NCBI GenBank assembly: GCA_916048115.1
Contig: CAJZGQ010000013.1
Location: 1 to 17,276, forward strand
Direction: 5' to 3'
Origin: an uncultured Streptococcus sp.
Lineage (GTDB): Bacteria; Bacillota; Bacilli; Lactobacillales; Streptococcaceae
DNA length: 17,276 nt
Both the position numbers and the translations under genes were made by a program. This document shows positions 8,206-16,992 of this stretch, piece after piece; positions within the stretch are counted from its first letter, which is position 1, and the number at the start of each line of letters is the position of its first letter. The notes under the pieces were generated by a model, which made no database searches, was not told where the DNA came from, and saw only the letters and a list, made by a program, of their open reading frames with translations.

Positions 8206-8234
8206 TTGAATTCTATCCAATTTTTTAGTATAAT
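8206..8234 (+). promoter_or_regulatory. Sigma-A promoter of mecA-rgpG
   Basis: TTGAAT (8206-8211) and TATAAT (8229-8234) are spaced by exactly 17 bases. The -10 is perfect and the -35 matches four of six consensus bases. The start codon of mecA is 28 bases after the -10. Confidence 0.85.
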
Positions 8235-8262
8235 AGTAAGACTAGAAGTATGAGGTTATGCT

Positions 8263-9000
8263 ATGAAGATGAAGCAAATTAGTGATTCAACTATTAAGAT
8301 CACGATCCAACTAGAAGACTTAGAAGAACGTGGGATGGAAATTGCTGATTTCCTTGTCCCACAAGAAAAAACAGAAGAGTTTTTCTACGCCATTTTGGAT
8401 GAACTCGAAATGCCAGAAAGCTTCCTGGATAGCGGGATGCTTAGTTTTCGTGTGACACCAAAACCAGATAAACTGGATGTTTTTGTTACCAAATCAAAAA
8501 TTGACCAACAATTGGATTTTGAGGATTTATCAGATCTTCCTGATATGGAAGAGTTGTCGCGCATGACGCCAGATGAATTTATCAAAACCCTGGAAAAAAC
8601 AATCTCTGATAAGACAAAAGGGGATGCAGAAGCTATTCACCATTTGGAACAAGAAGAGTTGCGGGACAATCAAGAACAAGATCCGACACCTGAAGCGCCA
8701 GTAAGTCAGTATATTTATTACATTTTGCGTTTTTCAAATATCCAGCAAGCAGTTGCCTTTTCAAAAACGGTCAGCTTTCCAGTGGATACCTCTGAATTAT
8801 ACAAAATGGGATCTGATTATTATTTAACTGTCTTGATCGATACAGAGGATCAACCAACTCAATATCCGACCTGGTTACTGGCCATCATTCGGGAGTATGC
8901 AGATGATTCAGAAGTGACACGAGCCGTTCTGCAGGAACACGGCCACTTACTAATGGTGTCTGGTGCGATTGAGAATTTGAAGAAAGTTGCTAGCTTATGA
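8263..9000 (+). CDS. mecA: Adaptor protein MecA
   Basis: MecA brings substrates to the ClpC unfoldase for ClpCP degradation; in streptococci and Bacillus it controls competence regulators such as ComX/ComK and other targets. The 245-residue protein starts MKMKQISDSTIKITIQLEDL, the standard streptococcal MecA N-terminus. An N-terminal target-binding domain (about 1-85), an acidic linker rich in Glu, Asp and Gln (about 100-148) and a C-terminal ClpC-binding domain (about 150-240, starting YIYYILRF) follow in the family order. GAGG at 8252-8255 precedes the start. The last four bases overlap the start of rgpG (ATGA), so the two are co-translated. Which proteins it targets here cannot be seen. 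Confidence 0.95.
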   Translation: MKMKQISDSTIKITIQLEDLEERGMEIADFLVPQEKTEEFFYAILDELEMPESFLDSGMLSFRVTPKPDKLDVFVTKSKIDQQLDFEDLSDLPDMEELSRMTPDEFIKTLEKTISDKTKGDAEAIHHLEQEELRDNQEQDPTPEAPVSQYIYYILRFSNIQQAVAFSKTVSFPVDTSELYKMGSDYYLTVLIDTEDQPTQYPTWLLAIIREYADDSEVTRAVLQEHGHLLMVSGAIENLKKVASL

Positions 9001-10154
9001 TGTCCTTTTCCTTGCAATTTGTTCTGGTGCTGATTGGGACTTTTATGATTGCCTTGGTATTGACGCCCTTGGTTCGCTTATTCTCCTTTAAGATAGATGC
9101 AGTGGATTATCCGAATGCGCGTCGGATCAATACCAAGCCCATGCCAAGCGCGGGTGGCCTGTCTATTGTGATCGCTTTTTCAATTGCGACTCTCGTCTTT
9201 ATTCCTATGCTGACATCTACCACTGCCCCAATCAAAAGTTACCTATCCTATACCTTGCCGGTCGTAGGAGCGGGATGGATTATTGCTCTCACAGGCTTGA
9301 TTGATGATGTCAAAGAGTTGTCAGCCAAGAAAAAGATGATCGGTATCCTGCTTGCAGCGAGTCTAGTCTGGTTTTTGACAGATTTTCGGCTGAATGATTT
9401 CAAGATTCCATTTGGTGGTCCCTTACTTCATTTTGAACCGTGGCTTTCTTATCTTTTGACAGTGATTTGGATTGTTGCCATTACCAATGCAGTCAATCTG
9501 ATTGATGGATTGGATGGCTTGGTGAGTGGGGTCTCTATTATTTCCCTAGTGACAATGGGGATTGTGTCCTATTTCTTTCTACCAGTACCCAACCTCTTTC
9601 TGACCATGACCATTTTTGTCTTGGTTGCGTCCATTGCTGGATTCTTTCCTTTTAATTACCATCCAGCCATTATCTATCTGGGAGACACCGGTGCTCTGTT
9701 TATCGGTTTTATGATTTCTGTCTTGTCTTTGCAAGGTTTGAAAAATGCAACAGCAGTTGCAGTAGTCACCCCTATGATTATCCTTGGAGTGCCAATTACA
9801 GATACCTTTTTGGCGATTATCCGTCGGACCCTTTCTGGTCAAAAATTTTACAAGCCGGATCGCAATCATTTGCATCATCGTCTGCTCTCTTTGGGGTTAA
9901 CCCATCGAGGAACTGTATTGGTAATCTATGGAATTTCGATGATCTTTTCGATGATCTCTTTGCTGCTTAATATCTCTACTCGTATCGGGGGGGTCTTGCT
10001 TGTGATTGGGCTCTTGTTTGGAGTGGAGCTGTTAGCAGAATTGATTGGGGTTCTGGGGCCAAGTCATAGTCCTTTGTTAAATGTTCTGCGCTATATAGGG
10101 AATTCTTCCTACCGGGAGGAAGTTCGTCAAAAACGAAAAGAAAAAACTAAATAA
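8997..10154 (+). CDS. rgpG: Undecaprenyl-phosphate GlcNAc-1-phosphate transferase (RgpG/TagO/WecA family)
   Basis: This polytopic membrane enzyme moves a sugar-1-phosphate, normally GlcNAc-1-P from UDP-GlcNAc, to undecaprenyl phosphate, the first step of rhamnose-polysaccharide or teichoic-acid type wall polymers. Family motifs are in order: PMPSAGG (48-54), the D103-D104 pair in GLIDDVKE, NLIDGLDG with D170 and D173, the NYHPAIIYLGDTGA loop, and HLHHR at 291-295. The HLHHR motif separates the polyprenyl-P GlcNAc-1-P transferases from MraY. Length is 385 residues with about ten hydrophobic segments. Translation is coupled to mecA by the ATGA overlap; a second Met directly follows the first. 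The symbol follows streptococcal usage for rhamnan synthesis, and the final polymer made here is not visible. Confidence 0.88.
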   Translation: MMSFSLQFVLVLIGTFMIALVLTPLVRLFSFKIDAVDYPNARRINTKPMPSAGGLSIVIAFSIATLVFIPMLTSTTAPIKSYLSYTLPVVGAGWIIALTGLIDDVKELSAKKKMIGILLAASLVWFLTDFRLNDFKIPFGGPLLHFEPWLSYLLTVIWIVAITNAVNLIDGLDGLVSGVSIISLVTMGIVSYFFLPVPNLFLTMTIFVLVASIAGFFPFNYHPAIIYLGDTGALFIGFMISVLSLQGLKNATAVAVVTPMIILGVPITDTFLAIIRRTLSGQKFYKPDRNHLHHRLLSLGLTHRGTVLVIYGISMIFSMISLLLNISTRIGGVLLVIGLLFGVELLAELIGVLGPSHSPLLNVLRYIGNSSYREEVRQKRKEKTK

Positions 10155-10165
10155 GAATAGTTCTA

Positions 10166-10199
10166 ATCAAAAGAAAAGCCATTTAGGCTTTTTTTTGAT
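10166..10199 (+). terminator. Rho-independent terminator after rgpG
   Basis: AAAAGCC (10174-10180) pairs with GGCTTTT (10186-10192) around ATTTA, with T to 10196. With one bulged G (10173) the pairing extends to ATCAAAA (10166-10172) against TTTTGAT (10193-10199), 14 bp in all. The T tract is therefore part of a longer stem. Confidence 0.85.
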
Positions 10200-10204
10200 A
10201 TACT
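10196..10204 (+). promoter_or_regulatory. Extended -10 promoter candidate for the suf operon
   Basis: TGATATACT is an extended -10 with TG at 10196-10197 and TATACT at 10199-10204, one base from TATAAT. It overlaps the very end of the rgpG terminator and lacks a good -35. It predicts a start near 10211 and a leader of about 78 bases before sufC. A weaker alternative with TTGAAA (10204-10209) has a poor -10. Confidence 0.55.
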
Positions 10205-10219
10205 TGAAAGGTAAAAAAA

Positions 10220-10271
10220 TACTTTGTGATGAAGGAATCTTTGCTTTGAGAACCTTCCATACTTCAAAGTA
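10220..10271 (+). promoter_or_regulatory. Inverted repeat in the suf operon leader
   Basis: Outer arms TACTTTG (10220-10226) and CAAAGTA (10265-10271) are perfect complements, and inner arms GAAGG (10231-10235) and CCTTC (10253-10257) are too. They are joined by unequal spacers (4 and 7 bases) and a 17-base loop. CTTTG occurs twice more in the loop (10239-10243, 10244-10248), so the 3' CAAAG arm has alternative partners. The structure ends 17 bases before the sufC start codon and just upstream of its Shine-Dalgarno. A role as operator or leader hairpin is inference. Confidence 0.5.
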
Positions 10272-10288
10272 AAAAGAAAGGGAATGCA

Positions 10289-11059
10289 ATGTCGACATTA
10301 GAAATCAAAGACCTTCACGTTGAAATTGAAGGCAAAGAAATTTTAAAAGGTGTAAACCTAACCCTCAAAACTGGTGAGATCGCAGCCATCATGGGACCAA
10401 ATGGAACAGGGAAATCTACTTTGTCAGCTGCCATTATGGGAAACCCAAATTATGAAGTGACCAAAGGGGAGATTCTGTTTGATGGTGTCAACATCTTGGA
10501 ATTGGAAGTAGACGAACGGGCACGGATGGGCTTGTTCCTTGCTATGCAATACCCTTCAGAAATCCCAGGAATTACCAATGCAGAATTTTTACGTGCAGCC
10601 ATGAATGCTGGTAAAGAAGAGAACGAGAAGATTTCCATTCGTGATTTCATTAACAAATTGGATGAAAAGATGGAATTGCTCAACATGAAAGAAGAGATGG
10701 CAGAACGCTACCTCAATGAAGGATTCTCTGGTGGTGAGAAAAAACGGAATGAAATCCTTCAATTATTGATGTTGGAGCCAACATTTGCTCTTTTGGATGA
10801 AATTGATTCTGGTTTGGATATTGATGCTCTTAAGGTCGTATCTAAAGGGGTTAATGCGATGCGGGGTGAAGGTTTTGGAGCAATGATCATCACCCACTAT
10901 CAACGTTTGTTGAACTATATTACTCCTGACGTAGTTCATGTGATGATGGAAGGTCGTGTCGTACTTTCAGGTGGACCAGAATTGGCTGCACGCTTGGAAC
11001 GGGAAGGATACGCCCAACTTGCAGAAGAACTCGGTTACGACTATAAAGAAGAACTATAA
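10289..11059 (+). CDS. sufC: Fe-S cluster assembly ATPase SufC
   Basis: SufC is the soluble ABC-type ATPase of the SufBCD scaffold; its ATP-driven dimerisation remodels SufB-SufD during Fe-S cluster assembly in the cytoplasm. The 256-residue protein has Walker A GPNGTGKST (36-44), Q-loop Q87, the SufC-type signature FSGGEKKRNEI (146-156) and Walker B with D170-E171 followed by IDSGLD (172-177). The FSGGEKKRNEI signature and DEIDSGLD are what separate SufC from transport ATPases. AAAGGGA precedes the ATG. It is first of the suf operon, with 66 bases to sufD. Confidence 0.97.
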   Translation: MSTLEIKDLHVEIEGKEILKGVNLTLKTGEIAAIMGPNGTGKSTLSAAIMGNPNYEVTKGEILFDGVNILELEVDERARMGLFLAMQYPSEIPGITNAEFLRAAMNAGKEENEKISIRDFINKLDEKMELLNMKEEMAERYLNEGFSGGEKKRNEILQLLMLEPTFALLDEIDSGLDIDALKVVSKGVNAMRGEGFGAMIITHYQRLLNYITPDVVHVMMEGRVVLSGGPELAARLEREGYAQLAEELGYDYKEEL

Positions 11060-11125
11060 CCTGATGACTAGTGATCTAATGTTGTCATAAAATCAAACAG
11101 ATAGTATCTTTATTAGGAGAAAAAA

Positions 11126-12388
11126 ATGAGTATTGAAAATATTACACTCTTTTCGGAACTGCATGCTGAACCAAGTTGGCTGCAAGATTTACGAAAACAA
11201 GCTTTTGACAAGATCGATCAGTTGGAATTACCAGCGATTGAACGCGTCAAATTCCACCGTTGGAATCTTGGGGACGGGACGATCACAGAAAGCGAGGCTT
11301 CTGCCAATGTTCCAGATTTTACAGCCCTTGATTCAAATTTAAAATTAGTCCAAGTTGGAACTCAGACTGTTTTTGAACAGGTGCCACAAGCCTTGGCAGA
11401 CCAAGGGGTCCTCTTCACAGATTTCCATTCTGCCTTAGAAGAAATTCCGCAGGTGGTGGAAGACTACTTTATGTCTTCGGTCAAATACGATGATGACAAA
11501 CTAGCAGCTTACCACACAGCATATTTTAATAGTGGGGCTGTCCTCTATATTCCAGATAACGTCGAAATTTCAGAACCAATCGAAGGCATTTTCTATCAGG
11601 ATAGTGATAGTGATGTACCTTTTAACAAACACATTTTGATTATCGCTGGTAAAAACAGTAAGTTCAGCTATTTGGAACGCTTGGAATCAAAAGGTGATGG
11701 CACAGCAAAAGCAACTGCTAATGTGACGGTTGAAGTGATCGCCCGCTCAGGTGCTCAAGTGAAATTTGCGGCGATTGACCGCCTGGGTGAAAATGTCACA
11801 GCCTACATCAGTCGCCGTGGGAAACTAGGACAGGATGCCAGCATTGATTGGGCCATTGGTGTCATGAATGAAGGCAATGTTGTTGCAGACTTTGACAGTG
11901 ACTTGGTTGGAAATGGAAGTCACGCTGATTTGAAGGTCGTTGCCTTATCAAGTGGTCGTCAGGTGCAAGGGATTGACACGCGCGTGACCAACTTTGGTTG
12001 TAACTCAATCGGAAATATCCTGCAACACGGTGTCATTCTTGAAAAAGGAACCTTGACCTTCAATGGAATCGGTCATATTATCAAGGGTGCTAAAGGAGCA
12101 GATGCCCAGCAAGAAAGCCGTGTCTTGATGTTATCGGATCAAGCGCGTTCAGATGCTAACCCAATCCTCTTGATTGATGAAAATGACGTTACAGCAGGTC
12201 ATGCAGCATCGATCGGTCAAGTGGATCCAGAAGATATGTATTACCTCATGAGTCGTGGTCTGGATCAACACACGGCAGAACGCTTAGTGGTGCGTGGTTT
12301 CTTGGGATCTGTTATTGTTGAAATCCCAGTTAAAGAAGTGCGTGATGAAATGATTGCCACCATTGAAGAAAAGTTATCTCAACGCTAA
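11126..12388 (+). CDS. sufD: Fe-S cluster assembly protein SufD
   Basis: SufD is the SufB paralogue that pairs with it in the SufBC2D scaffold. The 420-residue protein has a helical N-terminal part (about 1-130), a central parallel beta-helix (about 140-370) and a C-terminal helical part that contacts SufC. H359 in TAGHAASIG lies where E. coli SufD has its essential His360 at the SufB-SufD interface. AGGAGA at 11115-11120 sets the start. The stop codon overlaps the Shine-Dalgarno of sufS, a sign of tight operon packing. The usual length and motifs suggest a functional protein. Confidence 0.94.
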   Translation: MSIENITLFSELHAEPSWLQDLRKQAFDKIDQLELPAIERVKFHRWNLGDGTITESEASANVPDFTALDSNLKLVQVGTQTVFEQVPQALADQGVLFTDFHSALEEIPQVVEDYFMSSVKYDDDKLAAYHTAYFNSGAVLYIPDNVEISEPIEGIFYQDSDSDVPFNKHILIIAGKNSKFSYLERLESKGDGTAKATANVTVEVIARSGAQVKFAAIDRLGENVTAYISRRGKLGQDASIDWAIGVMNEGNVVADFDSDLVGNGSHADLKVVALSSGRQVQGIDTRVTNFGCNSIGNILQHGVILEKGTLTFNGIGHIIKGAKGADAQQESRVLMLSDQARSDANPILLIDENDVTAGHAASIGQVDPEDMYYLMSRGLDQHTAERLVVRGFLGSVIVEIPVKEVRDEMIATIEEKLSQR

Positions 12389-14045
<1,657 letters not shown>

Positions 14046-14077
14046 TTAGAAGAAGAAACAGAGAAAGAAAGGAAATT

Positions 14078-15490
14078 ATGGCTGAAGAAAGAGTCGAACC
14101 GAAACCAATTGATCTCGGTGAATATAAATTTGGATTTCACGATGACGTTCAACCTATTCTCTCTACCGGAAAAGGACTGAATGAAGCGGTTATTCGTGAA
14201 TTGTCTGCAGCAAAAAATGAACCAGAATGGATGTTAGAATTCCGTTTGAAATCTTTTGAAACCTTCAAAAAGATGCCTATGCAAACCTGGGGTGCAGATC
14301 TATCAGAGATTGACTTTGATGATTTGATCTATTATCAAAAACCTTCAGATAAACCTGCCCGTTCATGGGATGAAGTTCCAGAGAAAATCAAGGAAACCTT
14401 TGAGCGTATCGGGATTCCTGAAGCTGAACGTGCCTACTTAGCGGGGGCTTCTGCCCAGTATGAATCAGAAGTGGTTTATCACAATATGAAAGAAGAGTTT
14501 GAAAAGTTGGGGATTATCTTTACCGATACGGATTCTGCCCTAAAAGAATATCCTGACCTTTTCAAACAGTATTTTGCGAAGTTAGTACCACCAACGGACA
14601 ACAAATTGGCTGCCCTCAACTCAGCGGTCTGGTCTGGTGGGACCTTCATTTATGTACCAAAAGGCGTAAAAGTAGACGTCCCCCTTCAAACTTACTTCCG
14701 TATCAACAATGAAAATACAGGTCAGTTTGAGCGTACCTTGATTATCGTGGATGAGGGAGCAAGTGTTCACTATGTAGAAGGCTGTACAGCACCGACCTAT
14801 TCAAGCAATAGCCTCCATGCTGCGATTGTTGAGATCTTTGCCTTAGATGGTGCTTATATGCGTTACACGACCATCCAAAACTGGTCAGACAATGTCTACA
14901 ACTTGGTCACCAAGCGGGCCAAAGCTCAAAAAGATGCCACAGTTGAGTGGATCGACGGGAACTTAGGAGCCAAGACAACCATGAAGTACCCATCTGTTTA
15001 TCTGGATGGAGAAGGAGCGCGTGGGACCATGTTGTCCATTGCCTTTGCGAATGCAGGTCAACACCAAGATACAGGTGCCAAGATGATCCACAATGCCCCT
15101 CACACTAGCTCGTCTATCGTATCCAAATCCATCGCGAAAGGTGGCGGAAAGGTAGACTACCGTGGACAAGTAACCTTTAACAAAAATTCCAAGAAATCAG
15201 TTTCTCATATTGAGTGCGATACCATTATTATGGATGATTTGTCAGCATCAGATACCATTCCATTTAATGAAATTCACAACTCACAAGTTGCTTTGGAGCA
15301 CGAAGCTAAGGTTTCAAAAATCTCAGAAGAACAACTGTATTATTTGATGAGTCGTGGTTTGTCTGAATCAGAAGCGACAGAAATGATTGTCATGGGATTT
15401 GTAGAGCCCTTTACAAAAGAACTTCCAATGGAATATGCCGTTGAGTTAAACCGACTCATTAGCTACGAAATGGAAGGATCTGTAGGATAA
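14078..15490 (+). CDS. sufB: Fe-S cluster assembly scaffold SufB
   Basis: SufB holds the nascent cluster in the SufBC2D complex. The 470-residue protein starts [20 protein letters not shown], the usual Firmicute form, and has the parallel beta-helix core (about 200-420) with [14 protein letters not shown] and a conserved cysteine C380 in [12 protein letters not shown]. That cysteine corresponds to the one implicated in cluster building in E. coli SufB (C405); the correspondence is from memory of the motif. AAAGGA precedes the ATG and 32 bases separate it from sufU. It is the last gene of the operon, followed by a strong bidirectional terminator. Confidence 0.97.
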   Translation: MAEERVEPKPIDLGEYKFGFHDDVQPILSTGKGLNEAVIRELSAAKNEPEWMLEFRLKSFETFKKMPMQTWGADLSEIDFDDLIYYQKPSDKPARSWDEVPEKIKETFERIGIPEAERAYLAGASAQYESEVVYHNMKEEFEKLGIIFTDTDSALKEYPDLFKQYFAKLVPPTDNKLAALNSAVWSGGTFIYVPKGVKVDVPLQTYFRINNENTGQFERTLIIVDEGASVHYVEGCTAPTYSSNSLHAAIVEIFALDGAYMRYTTIQNWSDNVYNLVTKRAKAQKDATVEWIDGNLGAKTTMKYPSVYLDGEGARGTMLSIAFANAGQHQDTGAKMIHNAPHTSSSIVSKSIAKGGGKVDYRGQVTFNKNSKKSVSHIECDTIIMDDLSASDTIPFNEIHNSQVALEHEAKVSKISEEQLYYLMSRGLSESEATEMIVMGFVEPFTKELPMEYAVELNRLISYEMEGSVG

Positions 15491-15506
15491 TTCATTTTCA
15501 TCAATC

Positions 15507-15544
15507 AAAAATCACAATGGACCTGACTCCATTGTGATTTTTTT
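15507..15544. terminator. Bidirectional terminator between sufB and the dacA-family gene
   Basis: AAAATCACAATGGA and TCCATTGTGATTTT form a perfect stem of about 14 bp around a 6-base loop (15522-15527). A T tract follows on the plus strand (15538-15544), and an A tract (15507-15511) gives the U tract on the minus strand. The genes on both sides point towards it, so it can end both transcripts. Confidence 0.9.
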
Positions 15545-15546
15545 GC

Positions 15547-16788
15547 TTATAATTTTTCGTTGACATAACGGACGAATTCATTCCACCAAACCTTTAAGAA
15601 AAAGCTTTTCTCAATGGTTCTTCCTGCTACCATATCGACCGTAGGCTCCTGATCTTCTAAGTAGCCACGCCCGATCTTATCTGGATCAGTGTAGTGTAAT
15701 TTTCCGAGGTTAGTGCCTGATTTGACAGGTGCTCGGAATGATTCTTGGTCACTCTTGAATTGAATTTTTGGTTCTGCTTGACTACCTTGTTTTTCGACGA
15801 TATAGAAGTCTTTTTTTGCAACAGCTAAAACAGTCTCTGACTTCCCATCCATGATAGTTGCCTTACTTTTTCCGTAGGGATCTCCTTCTTTGACGACAAT
15901 GGAAGAAACAAAGGTTCGTACCACGTAGTTCATCAGAGAAGAAGTAGCCACAAAGCGTGCATATGGATCGCCGTCAACTGCCTCAACTCCTAGGACAACT
16001 GTGATCATGTGGATGCCATTTTGCGTCGTCGATGCAGCAAAGGTGATACCACCTTTGGTAGAGTTGCTGACCCGAAGACCGTCGACTCCAGACCGGTAAT
16101 TCGGCATGCCTTCTAGCATCAGATTGGGGTTTTCAATCTGCGTGTTTGAAAAAAGAGCAGTGGGTTTTGAAGTATATTTGGTCACTTCAGGAAAATCCTG
16201 GAGTAAGTGCTTGGCAATAACAGCAATATCATAAGCACTCAATTGATTTTCGTCTTCTTTTCCATCAGGATCTTCGCTGATGGTTTGTGTATTTAATCCT
16301 GTAGCATTGATTAAATGAGGAGATTGAATGCCCCATTCAGCAAGTTTCTTCTTCATATTTTCAACGAAGCTGTTCTCAGAGCCACCCACTTTCTCAGCTA
16401 AGGCCAAGGCAGCAGTGCTAGAATTTCCAACAAGAAGAGCAGTTAATAACTGTTCAACCGTATATTGGTTCGCCTCCATAGGAAGAGCACCAGCACCTTC
16501 GATATCATTTAAGGACAAAGCTTTCTCAGACAGCATGATAGGATCTTTCAGAGAAAGTTTTTTTTCATGAATGGCTTCGAAAATCAGATAAGTGGTTAAG
16601 AGTGTAGACAGTCCCCCCACATCTCGTTTTTTCTCCGAGTCCTTTTCATATAGGATTTTACCTGTATCAGCTTCAACAGCAATGGCGCTTTGAGCAGGAA
16701 GATCTAGCTCATCTGCTAGAACGACTTGATAAGGTAAACTGCATAACAGCAGCATGAAGGTTAAAAAAGAAAGAAAGAATTTTTTCAC
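15547..16788 (-). CDS. dacA: DacA/PBP3-family protein, catalytic motifs lost (predicted pseudo-enzyme)
   Basis: Active members are D,D-carboxypeptidases that remove the terminal D-Ala of peptidoglycan stem peptides at the cell surface. This 413-residue protein keeps the whole layout: signal peptide (1-25, ending VVLA), the SAIAVEADTGKILYEKD start of the penicillin-binding domain, LALAEK and LEGMPNYRSGVDGL blocks, the C-terminal beta domain, and the amphipathic anchor FFLKVWWNEFVRYVNEKL. The three catalytic motifs are gone. Where S. pneumoniae PBP3 has Ser56-x-x-Lys59 this has G59-L-S-T62; Ser119-x-Asn121 became N122-S-S124; Lys239-Thr-Gly became R239-V-S241. I checked these codons on the minus strand; the frame is continuous on both sides. 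Start is GTG with GAGGAAA upstream. It sits convergent to sufB, the usual dacA locus. Carboxypeptidase activity is not expected. Confidence 0.85.
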   Translation of the reverse strand: MKKFFLSFLTFMLLLCSLPYQVVLADELDLPAQSAIAVEADTGKILYEKDSEKKRDVGGLSTLLTTYLIFEAIHEKKLSLKDPIMLSEKALSLNDIEGAGALPMEANQYTVEQLLTALLVGNSSTAALALAEKVGGSENSFVENMKKKLAEWGIQSPHLINATGLNTQTISEDPDGKEDENQLSAYDIAVIAKHLLQDFPEVTKYTSKPTALFSNTQIENPNLMLEGMPNYRSGVDGLRVSNSTKGGITFAASTTQNGIHMITVVLGVEAVDGDPYARFVATSSLMNYVVRTFVSSIVVKEGDPYGKSKATIMDGKSETVLAVAKKDFYIVEKQGSQAEPKIQFKSDQESFRAPVKSGTNLGKLHYTDPDKIGRGYLEDQEPTVDMVAGRTIEKSFFLKVWWNEFVRYVNEKL

Positions 16789-16817
16789 GGTAATTTCCTC
16801 ATTATTTAGTCTTCTTT

Positions 16818-16826
16818 ATTGTATCA
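16818..16826 (-). promoter_or_regulatory. Extended -10 promoter of the dacA-family gene
   Basis: On the minus strand TGATACAAT is an extended -10 (TACAAT is plus 16818-16823, TG is plus 16825-16826). It is 29 bases upstream of the GTG start. The -35 window (plus 16841-16846) reads TTTTCT, which is weak. Confidence 0.7.
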
Positions 16827-16909
16827 TACAAAATCTGAATAGAAAATTGGAAAATCATCATCAAGCTAAAAAGTCAGTCGTATCAAGGTTTTTGAATGGT
16901 GATAAAGCA

Positions 16910-16924
16910 AATATTCAGAAAATT
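16910..16924 (+). promoter_or_regulatory. CodY box upstream of the peptide-binding lipoprotein gene
   Basis: AATATTCAGAAAATT matches the CodY consensus AATTTTCWGAAAATT at 14 of 15 positions, differing only at the fourth base. It ends 3 bases before the -35 of the downstream promoter. CodY is the GTP- and branched-chain-amino-acid-sensing repressor of Gram-positive nitrogen genes, and peptide-uptake genes are known CodY targets in streptococci. Repression when amino acids are plentiful is inferred. Confidence 0.75.
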
Positions 16925-16927
16925 TAG

Positions 16928-16956
16928 TTTACTTTTTTTTCTACTTGTGATATAAT
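16928..16956 (+). promoter_or_regulatory. Sigma-A promoter of the peptide-binding lipoprotein gene
   Basis: TTTACT (16928-16933) and a perfect TATAAT (16951-16956) are spaced by 17 bases. TG at 16948-16949 adds an extended -10. The start codon is 36 bases after the -10. Confidence 0.85.
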
Positions 16957-16992
16957 CTTAAACAAATCTAAAAAAACTATTGGAGAATTCCT

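Noticed and set aside
11061..11090. A short inverted repeat (ATGAC/GTCAT) between sufC and sufD
   Set aside because: Only 5 bp with a 15-base loop and no T tract; it is not convincing as terminator or processing site.
16560..16640. A frameshift or sequencing error as explanation of the lost SxxK motif in the DacA homologue
   Set aside because: The reading frame is family-like directly before and after the motif, and the SxN and KTG motifs, hundreds of bases away, are also replaced by in-frame substitutions. Three separate errors are unlikely.
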